64,000 nt of DNA from Candidatus Methanoperedentaceae archaeon. GTDB taxonomy: Archaea; Halobacteriota; Methanosarcinia; Methanosarcinales; Methanoperedenaceae. Location of the stretch: contig PQAS01000027.1 of assembly GCA_003104905.1 (NCBI GenBank), positions 1 to 64,000 of the forward strand, in the 5' to 3' direction. Below are positions 57,987 to 64,000 of the stretch, piece by piece. The translations under genes were made by a program, and so were the position numbers. Position 1 is the stretch's first letter. Each line of letters begins with the position of its first letter. The notes below the pieces were generated by a model, which had not been told where the DNA came from, made no database searches, and saw only the letters and a list, made by a program, of their open reading frames with translations.

Positions 57987-58783
57987 TGTTCTTCCTCTTT
58001 ATTTTTTTTTATGATCGAAATCATATTATCTTCATTTGCCCGGATATTTAATTTCCCGAAATATCGTGCGATATTGGCAACATCTCTTCGCAGGTATGTC
58101 TCCGCGTTGAAATGACTTGTCAGGACCGACTGGCCCATATCAATTATTACAGGTTCCATTTTATCCATATCGATTAAGATATTGTATTCACTCAGATCTG
58201 CATGAACAAGTTTTGCCATGGAATATAAGCGGTTCATGTAATCGACCAGCAAGTCAAAAATATGTGATGCTTCCTGTTCGGACAATTTCACATCCTTCAG
58301 TTGAGGCATCGGGATGCCGTTTTTTCCTATGAACTCCATTAACAATATGTTCCTTTGCGTGATATAGGGTTTTGGCACCCTTACTCCTGCATCTTCTGCG
58401 CGTTTCAGGTTCTTGAATTCTTTTTTTGTCCATGCAAGAATAATATCTTTTCTTGCATGCCTGATGCCCTGGAAACGCGGGTCCCCCAGAATGTAATCCT
58501 TCATAGAATTGAAATTTGCTGTTGATATAAGATATATTTTTACAGCAACCTCGGAGATATCGTCTTTACTCGCTACTGCGTGGAAAAGATTAGCTTCTTT
58601 ACCTGTACTAAAACAACCCCCCAGCGCATCGATATAACCTTTTTTTGAAAGATCATACAGAGCCATCAACGTGGCCGTGTCAAATACATCATTAACAACC
58701 TGTTTCTGATCGGAATCCTTTAAACGCATGCGGAATTCATCGACTTTCTCATCCATGCGGGAAAGTTTCTTATCACTGGCCAT
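57983..58783 (-). CDS. rio1: RIO1 atypical protein kinase
   Basis: The 266-residue kinase has the flexible phosphate loop STGKEANLF (60-67), the catalytic HADLSEYNIL with Asp196 and Asn201, and IIDMGQSV with Asp215 for magnesium. Rio1 acts in 30S/40S maturation. The N-terminal extension includes a winged-helix-like part. It sits between aIF1A and the KH protein. Confidence 0.95.
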   Translation of the reverse strand: MASDKKLSRMDEKVDEFRMRLKDSDQKQVVNDVFDTATLMALYDLSKKGYIDALGGCFSTGKEANLFHAVASKDDISEVAVKIYLISTANFNSMKDYILGDPRFQGIRHARKDIILAWTKKEFKNLKRAEDAGVRVPKPYITQRNILLMEFIGKNGIPMPQLKDVKLSEQEASHIFDLLVDYMNRLYSMAKLVHADLSEYNILIDMDKMEPVIIDMGQSVLTSHFNAETYLRRDVANIARYFGKLNIRANEDNMISIIKKNKEEEQ

Positions 58784-58792
58784 ATACTTAAT

Positions 58793-59107
58793 TTAACTTT
58801 TTAAAAATCCTTTTCTCTCCAGCCAGTTTACCTGTGGCCCGCTGTATTTCCAGATAATATCGGCTTTTTCGGTCTGGAAGGCCCATGGTACTACTATAAC
58901 AACATCTCCTTCCCGGATCCATGTACTTTTTTTCATTTTTCCCGGAATACGAGTCAGTCTCACTACGCCATCCATGCACCTTACACGCAATTTATTTGCC
59001 CCTAAAAGACTTTCAACAGTCCCCAGTACTTCCCCCGCTTTTTTTTGTGGCAGGCGAACTCTTGTGAATTCTTCCGGCTGTTGGCTATTATTGGTTCGCC
59101 TATTCAG
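58793..59107 (-). CDS. eif1a: Translation initiation factor aIF1A, apparent CTG start
   Basis: The 104-residue OB-fold factor includes [19 protein letters not shown], then [20 protein letters not shown] and a tail with [17 protein letters not shown]. It promotes initiator tRNA binding. The conserved N-terminal part is in frame but has no ATG, GTG or TTG before it: a TGA lies upstream, then GTT ATA CTG. GAGGTG lies 5 bases before the CTG at 59107. The TTG inside (58990) would delete 39 conserved residues. A CTG start, or a sequencing error, is therefore likely. Confidence 0.88.
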   Translation of the reverse strand: MNRRTNNSQQPEEFTRVRLPQKKAGEVLGTVESLLGANKLRVRCMDGVVRLTRIPGKMKKSTWIREGDVVIVVPWAFQTEKADIIWKYSGPQVNWLERKGFLKS

Positions 59108-59131
59108 TATAACACCTCATAATTTATATCA

Positions 59132-59149
59132 ATATAGTCCGCACTATAT
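59132..59149. promoter_or_regulatory. Palindrome in the divergent aIF1A / kae1 promoter region
   Basis: ATATAGT-CCGC-ACTATAT is a perfect 7-bp inverted repeat in the 135-base gap between the two genes. Each half resembles a TATA element, so it could be a bidirectional promoter core or an operator. Confidence 0.4.
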
Positions 59150-59242
59150 GTAAAGGTTACTGACAATTATTTATGAAAAAAAATAATACAATTATCCGAT
59201 ACTTATTTTAGAAACCACTGTCAATGAAGCCACAGTAAAATT

Positions 59243-60820
59243 ATGTCTAAGATCACCATTCTGGGAATTGAGGGAACTGCATGGAACCTGAGCGCAGCAA
59301 TAGTTGACGAAAAGGATGTTATTGCAGAAACAACGGCTACTTACTGCCCTGCTGCCGGGGGCATCCATCCCCGTGAGGCAGCGCAGCATCATGCTAATAA
59401 TATAACAAAAGTTGTAATTGAAACCATAAAAAAAGCAGGGGGAAAAGTGGATGCTGTGGCATTTTCCCAGGGCCCTGGGCTGGGCCCGTGTCTTCGTACC
59501 GTTGCAACGGCTGCGAGGGCTCTTGCATTATCACTTGATGTCCCTCTTATCGGCGTGAACCACTGCATTGCCCATATTGAAGTGGGGAGATGGAAAACAC
59601 CAGCAAAAGACCCTGTGACATTATATGTAAGTGGTGCTAACTCCCAGGTCCTGGCATACAGGAAAGGACATTACAGGGTATTCGGGGAGACGCTTGATAT
59701 CGGTATCGGCAACGCCCTTGACAAATTCGCACGGTCGGTGGGATTAACGCATCCCGGAGGACCAAAAGTAGAAGAACTTGCAAAGCAGGCTGAAAGATAC
59801 ATACCGCTGCCCTATACTGTAAAAGGTATGGATTTCTCATTTTCAGGATTGACGACAGCTGCGCAGGAATCGGCAAAAAAATTCGCTCTTCCCGATGTAT
59901 GTCATTCTTTCCAGGAAACCGCTTTTTCAATGCTTGTGGAAGTAACAGAACGCGCCGTTGCACATACAGGAAAAGGCGAAGTCCTGCTGGCAGGCGGAGT
60001 TGGAGCTAATTCGCGCCTGCGTGAAATGCTTGCTATCATGTGTGAGGACAGGGGTATTGATTTCTATGTGCCTGAAAAGCGTTTCATGGGGGATAATGGC
60101 GCAATGATCGCCTATCTTGGCCTCCTCATGTATAAATCGGGATACAGGACCACGATTGCGGAGTCAAAGGTCAATCCCAACTTCAGACCGGATGAAGCAG
60201 TAGTCAGATGGAATCCTGAAGAAGGAAGTATGTTCAGTGAAAAAATGTCCGGCACTCAAATCGCAAGCGGCGCTGAAGCCGTGATAACTCTTTCCGGGAA
60301 TACGATCATAAAAACGAGGATATTGAAACGATACCGCCTTGGTGAAATAGATAAAATCCTGCGCAAAGAAAGAACAAGAATTGAAGCCAGACTGATTTCA
60401 GAGGCGCGAAGGTCTGGTGTTCCCACCCCTATCATCAGGGATGTTTCTGATTTCGAAATAAAAATGGAATACATAGACGGGATAGCCCTAAAAAAAGTGA
60501 TCACACCTTCACTCAGTGAACAAACTGGAGAACTGATAGGGCGCCTGCATTCTTATGGGATAATTCATGGCGATCTTACAACATCGAATATTTTATTCAA
60601 AGACGGCAAACTCTACCTGATCGATTTCGGGCTATCCTATCTTGATAAGACAGTGGAAGCGCGTGGGGTTGATGTGCATGTGCTTTTCCAGACATTTGAG
60701 AGCACGCATGAGAACCATGAGGCGCTTATTGAGGCTTTCAAGAAAGGATATGCTATAATGGGCGCCGGGGAAGTCCTGGAAAGAGCAAGAGAAATTGAAG
60801 CAAGGGGGAGATATGCATGA
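59243..60820 (+). CDS. kae1-bud32: Kae1-Bud32 fusion, tRNA t6A synthesis
   Basis: The 525-residue protein joins Kae1 (to about residue 335) and Bud32 kinase. Kae1 transfers the threonylcarbamoyl group to A37 of tRNA; its metal His residues are 107 and 111 (NHCIAHIEVGR). Bud32 has HGDLTTSNILF and LIDFGLSYL and works as an ATPase in the KEOPS complex. The fusion is widespread in Euryarchaeota. It diverges from aIF1A. Confidence 0.96.
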   Translation: MSKITILGIEGTAWNLSAAIVDEKDVIAETTATYCPAAGGIHPREAAQHHANNITKVVIETIKKAGGKVDAVAFSQGPGLGPCLRTVATAARALALSLDVPLIGVNHCIAHIEVGRWKTPAKDPVTLYVSGANSQVLAYRKGHYRVFGETLDIGIGNALDKFARSVGLTHPGGPKVEELAKQAERYIPLPYTVKGMDFSFSGLTTAAQESAKKFALPDVCHSFQETAFSMLVEVTERAVAHTGKGEVLLAGGVGANSRLREMLAIMCEDRGIDFYVPEKRFMGDNGAMIAYLGLLMYKSGYRTTIAESKVNPNFRPDEAVVRWNPEEGSMFSEKMSGTQIASGAEAVITLSGNTIIKTRILKRYRLGEIDKILRKERTRIEARLISEARRSGVPTPIIRDVSDFEIKMEYIDGIALKKVITPSLSEQTGELIGRLHSYGIIHGDLTTSNILFKDGKLYLIDFGLSYLDKTVEARGVDVHVLFQTFESTHENHEALIEAFKKGYAIMGAGEVLERAREIEARGRYA

Positions 60821-60830
60821 ATTTCAAATA

Positions 60831-62633
60831 TTATGGATTGATTTTTTTCGAATGCCTCAACTCCACAGCCATCCCCTTTGTGCATTCTTTCATTTCCCAT
60901 CCGCTCATGAGAGAACGCCCCACACCCAGGAACGTCTCACCAACAACTATCACTTCATCATTGGGGCGGATCTGCGGATCGGCATCAAGGATACCGGGTG
61001 CCAGGATGCTGCTGTGGGGTATGAAATCCCCGATTTTTACCCTGTAATACGGATGATCACCAAGCTTCATCCCACCATCGATCGTGAGTGCAAGAGTCCC
61101 GTACTGCGGGATCAATGTTGCCAGCTGTTTTCCCGCAAATAACTGGAATTTGGGAAATGGTGCTCTGATAATCGCATCAGGGGGAACGAGCATATCCCCT
61201 GCGCCATTTGCGAACTGGTAATCTGCAATTGCACGCATCATGTCAAGTTTTCCCTGCTCAGCTGTTCTTTTTTTGGTGTTCTCTAAGCCGGAAACAGCAT
61301 GCTCCAGATTCTTAAGGGATTCATGTGATGTTACTCCCTTATCCGCAGTATAAATAAATTCAAGCCCAAGCTCATTTGCTGCGGATTCGCATATCTCCCT
61401 GTATGCGCCGTGGACGTGCGCAATGATATTCTTATATTTATTCTTTTGAAGGTATGAGAGAAGGCACCCGCCTACCCATGCCCTCTCCTGGAGGTCCCAG
61501 TGTCCCGTTACAGGTGTGTCATAATGCGCAGCCGGATACGTCAATTCAAGTTCCCGCGGAACAACTCCCATGGGTGAAGTAATTATTACCTCATGAACAA
61601 ATTTGCGGTATTTCCCAAGGGCATTAATGAATTTCTGGTGTGACAGGGATATTGAATACGGTTTTTTGGCTGAGCACGGAAAAAGCACAAGCGTATCAAG
61701 ATCGGGCGCTGTGTAGCGTTCCAATACTCTGTGTGCAAATCTTCTGATCTCAACTCTGTTTAGCGATTCAGAGGTATTTGCATAGAGTGTATTTGACCTC
61801 AGGATGGGTGTTCTCTTCTCAAGAAAATCGTATTGCCCATCGATCAGGCGCAGCACTGCGGTCAGCCATGGGCGCGCCCTGCACTGGCGTTCCACATACT
61901 CACGAAGACTTCCCGACCGTATATGCTCACGGACATTGCTGAGTTCCTCGCCAAGCTTCAGGGAATTATGCTCAGCCATTAATTGGGCTCTCTTATTTTT
62001 TGGCATGTTTAAGAATTCCTGCGGCGTGTTTGATGAACATACCGGGCATATGCAGGGGAATTCGTGGAGTCTGTCAAGATGGAATTCTCCTGAATTTGTA
62101 AGATAAATGTCCTGGTATCCTTTGATAATAGGGATGATCCCATCGACCAGGTCCACGCCAAGATACAGCAGCATCGCCAGGTTTTCAGGTGTAGCAAGAG
62201 AGGGAGTGTAAAGAAGTGCGTCAGCGCGGGTATTTTCTTTCAGCCTTATAATTGAATCCACGAGCTCACGCGCCCTGTTTTCAAGCTGTTTTGCCGCGCC
62301 CAGGGCGTAAAGTTCCGATACGGGAAATTCTCTGGTGAAGGGATGGAGTACCAGGCCTGTATGGGCATGATCTGCATTCTTAAGATGTACCTGAAGCTCT
62401 TTTATAATATCTTCTCTTGTTTGCAGAGGGAGGGACCTGTGGGGAAGGATGAATAATTTCCCGTCATTTTTTTCGATGGGTCCAGGTCTTTTCCAGACAG
62501 AGCCGCAATCGACTATAGGGCAATCCTTTGCCCGGATGTCAATAATAGCAGGTGTTAAGAGGGCTGTTTCAAGAACGAGTTTGCCAATTCTTGCTGCTGC
62601 GTCGCGATGTGTTATTTCAAATATTTTGCTCAT
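60831..62633 (-). CDS. arcS: Archaeosine synthase (TgtA2/ArcS)
   Basis: This 600-residue enzyme adds to the nitrile of preQ0 in tRNA position 15, giving archaeosine. The TGT-like N-terminal barrel lacks the usual catalytic Asp pattern, but PCSAKKPYSISLSHQKF is the ArcS signature. CICPVCSS supplies a zinc site, and the C-terminal PUA domain (QLFAGKQLATLIPQYGTLAL) binds tRNA. It converges with kae1-bud32, 10 bases away. Confidence 0.92.
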   Translation of the reverse strand: MSKIFEITHRDAAARIGKLVLETALLTPAIIDIRAKDCPIVDCGSVWKRPGPIEKNDGKLFILPHRSLPLQTREDIIKELQVHLKNADHAHTGLVLHPFTREFPVSELYALGAAKQLENRARELVDSIIRLKENTRADALLYTPSLATPENLAMLLYLGVDLVDGIIPIIKGYQDIYLTNSGEFHLDRLHEFPCICPVCSSNTPQEFLNMPKNKRAQLMAEHNSLKLGEELSNVREHIRSGSLREYVERQCRARPWLTAVLRLIDGQYDFLEKRTPILRSNTLYANTSESLNRVEIRRFAHRVLERYTAPDLDTLVLFPCSAKKPYSISLSHQKFINALGKYRKFVHEVIITSPMGVVPRELELTYPAAHYDTPVTGHWDLQERAWVGGCLLSYLQKNKYKNIIAHVHGAYREICESAANELGLEFIYTADKGVTSHESLKNLEHAVSGLENTKKRTAEQGKLDMMRAIADYQFANGAGDMLVPPDAIIRAPFPKFQLFAGKQLATLIPQYGTLALTIDGGMKLGDHPYYRVKIGDFIPHSSILAPGILDADPQIRPNDEVIVVGETFLGVGRSLMSGWEMKECTKGMAVELRHSKKINP

Positions 62634-62876
62634 AAATTTCCATTGTTTTTGCGTTTTGTAAAACGCAGTTAAATGTACTATTAATGCATTCGGTCTTCTT
62701 TATCCTAACGGCGTTGATGCTTTAGGAATAATTTTAGATTTCATTTGTTTTCATAAAATTAATATGAATAACTCATATATTAATCTTTATCATTCACTTT
62801 GTGGCCTTTCCGTTGTCCGTAAACCACCGTATATCATGGGGAAGCTTTTATATGACCTTGATTATGCAGTTGGTTG

Positions 62877-63446
62877 ATGAAAGAAATAATTTTTGTGGGA
62901 CGATCAAATGTGGGCAAATCCACGCTTATCAGAGTGCTTACCAAAAAGAAAGTCCCAGTGGGAAAACTCCCCGGTGTAACAAGGAAGCCACTTCATATAC
63001 CTTATCAGAATATTCAAATTACGGATATGCCGGGATTCGGATATATGAGCAAAGTAACAAAAAAAGGCCAGGAAGCAATAAAGGATAATATCGTCCATTA
63101 TATAGAAGATAATGCCTCCAATATCCTGCTTGCAGTGATGGTTATAAATACTACATCATTCGCAGAAATAGTGGACAGATGGACCCAGAAAAATGAAATA
63201 CCAGTAGAAGTCGAGCTTTTCGAATTCTTCAATGAACTGGACATTGATGTCATCGTAGCTGCTAACAAAATGGATAAAGTGACAGATCAGGATATGATGC
63301 TTGATGGGGTAGTACAAAGGCTTGGCATGTCCCCTCCATGGAGGCAATGGCCTGATAAGATAGTGCCTGTTAGCGCAAAGAAAGGAAATATCGGAAATTT
63401 GAAACTCCTGATGCAAACAAAAATAGAAGGATCGAAACCAGTCTAA
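62877..63446 (+). CDS. engB: EngB-type GTPase
   Basis: The 189-residue GTPase has GRSNVGKST (P-loop), GVTRKPLHIPY (switch I), DMPGFGY (G3), and ANKMDKV (G4), as in YihA/EngB, which assists large-subunit assembly. The ATG at 62877 follows a TATA-like TTTTATATG by about 30 bases, implying a leaderless message. Its stop overlaps the convergent surface-protein gene by 4 bases. Confidence 0.92.
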   Translation: MKEIIFVGRSNVGKSTLIRVLTKKKVPVGKLPGVTRKPLHIPYQNIQITDMPGFGYMSKVTKKGQEAIKDNIVHYIEDNASNILLAVMVINTTSFAEIVDRWTQKNEIPVEVELFEFFNELDIDVIVAANKMDKVTDQDMMLDGVVQRLGMSPPWRQWPDKIVPVSAKKGNIGNLKLLMQTKIEGSKPV

Positions 63447-64000
63447 TTCTTCGTTGAGACAGAGTTGCAAATACCGGATGTCAGGTTAATTGCCGGATCA
63501 ATACCGCTATTGCAGCCTATAAGAAGATTCAAAACAGCATTCGCATCCGCGGAAACAGGCATAGGCGCACTGATAGACTTTTGTTCAGGCATTTGTGTGA
63601 TATTGGCAGAAGGTTCCTTGCTGGTATTAGCCTTTCCTGTTGAATTTACTGGTATTTTGACCGTCGGTACAGGAGCTGGCGCAGGGGTTTGCAGCGATTT
63701 AAGCTTAATTATAAGCTCCTGGCTTGTGGTATTGATCTTTGTACCTTCTGAACCCAATTCATAATATTCTGCAGTAGCACGGGGGAGTCTTATCGCCCCA
63801 TCTGAATTTGACCTGATAGTATAATTGAACCTCATATCCTTGTTTGCCTCAAGATACTCTTCAAGGTCTGTAGTGCCGCTTATGAGTTCTACATTGGATG
63901 GTATTGTATCATGGATAGTTACCATTGAAGGAGTACTTCCGCTATTTATAGCAACAACCGTAACGGTCACAGCATCACCCCTGCTGATTTCGGAAACATC
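63443..64000 (-). CDS. Secreted surface protein, C-terminal part (truncated by window end)
   Basis: The frame is open to the window edge, so the N terminus is missing. The visible 185 residues include a DUF11-like beta domain (TIHDTIPSNVELISGTTDLE; RFNYTIRSNSDGAIRLP), then a Pro/Thr/Ala-rich linker with N-x-S/T sites and a short end with two Cys (IGCNSGIDP, SGICNSV). The upstream residues DVSEISRGDAVTVTV continue the same domain. A wall-associated glycoprotein is likely. Confidence 0.7.
   Translation of the reverse strand, partial: DVSEISRGDAVTVTVVAINSGSTPSMVTIHDTIPSNVELISGTTDLEEYLEANKDMRFNYTIRSNSDGAIRLPRATAEYYELGSEGTKINTTSQELIIKLKSLQTPAPAPVPTVKIPVNSTGKANTSKEPSANITQMPEQKSISAPMPVSADANAVLNLLIGCNSGIDPAINLTSGICNSVSTKN

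Overview
The window comes from a euryarchaeal chromosome, most likely a member of the Methanosarcinales or ANME-2/Methanoperedens group (inference). It encodes archaeal EF-2, EF-1alpha, uS10, uL11, Spt5, SecE, aIF1A, Rio1, a thermosome subunit, a Kae1-Bud32 fusion, archaeosine synthase and archaeal AdoMet synthetase. It also encodes methanogen cofactor enzymes: MfnB for methanofuran, cysteate synthase plus a fused sulfopyruvate decarboxylase for coenzyme M, and a CfbB/CobB-type amidase next to HemD for F430/corrinoid. Cysteate synthase and ScpA/ScpB fit the Methanosarcina side of the methanogens. TATA-like boxes lie about 25 bases before several starts, and Shine-Dalgarno sequences are common. 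I saw no rRNA gene, tRNA gene or CRISPR array.

Layout. 1-2.5 kb is an accessory patch: RelE/RelB, a two-TM zinc-ribbon protein with a Gly-Asp-rich N terminus, a small orphan and a transposase remnant. 2.6-6.5 kb is the end of the str cluster (EF-2, EF-1alpha, S10). 7.2-13.8 kb is a six-gene run of pilin-like, sequon-rich exported proteins. 13.9-15.0 kb is secE-spt5-rpl11 on the minus strand. 15.6-17.9 kb holds a coiled-coil membrane protein, two tandem pilin-like proteins and an M50 protease. 17.9-20.6 kb is pyrB and pyrI separated by a complete TnpB element. 20.6-26 kb holds ywbE, an aconitase-family large subunit and an XRE regulator leading into HMG-CoA synthase, thiolase and a DUF35 protein (mevalonate pathway entry). 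26-33 kb holds a second M50 protease, a P-loop ATPase behind the thermosome gene, a hydrolase, and a HisA-like protein with an unknown partner. 33.5-37.1 kb holds a Fic fragment, mfnB and the coenzyme M pair. 37.2-38.3 kb is an AbrB-like protein and a MNT-HEPN toxin-antitoxin pair. 39.2-43.3 kb is a five-gene SPFH/zinc-ribbon/coiled-coil operon resembling bacterial YdjFGHI membrane-stress loci. 43.4-46 kb holds MazF with a beheaded antitoxin, then cfbB-hemD. 47.5-48.4 kb is a candidate toxin plus YgiT-type zinc-finger pair. 48.7-51.5 kb is scpB-scpA and taw1, with a TnpB remnant against the taw1 start. 51.9-56 kb holds metK, yjbQ, tmk and amt-glnK. 56-63.4 kb holds a HEAT-like protein, a winged-helix regulator, the KH/Rio1/aIF1A cluster diverging from kae1-bud32, arcS and engB. 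The window ends inside a secreted surface-protein gene.

Most worth checking: the TnpB element between pyrB and pyrI, whose right-end hairpin abuts the pyrB stop; an aIF1A gene that seems to lack an ATG/GTG/TTG start; the exported pilin-like operon; the SPFH/zinc-ribbon operon; the very long ScpB; and the P-loop ATPase behind the thermosome terminator. Family names and comparisons come from memory of the families; no searches were run.
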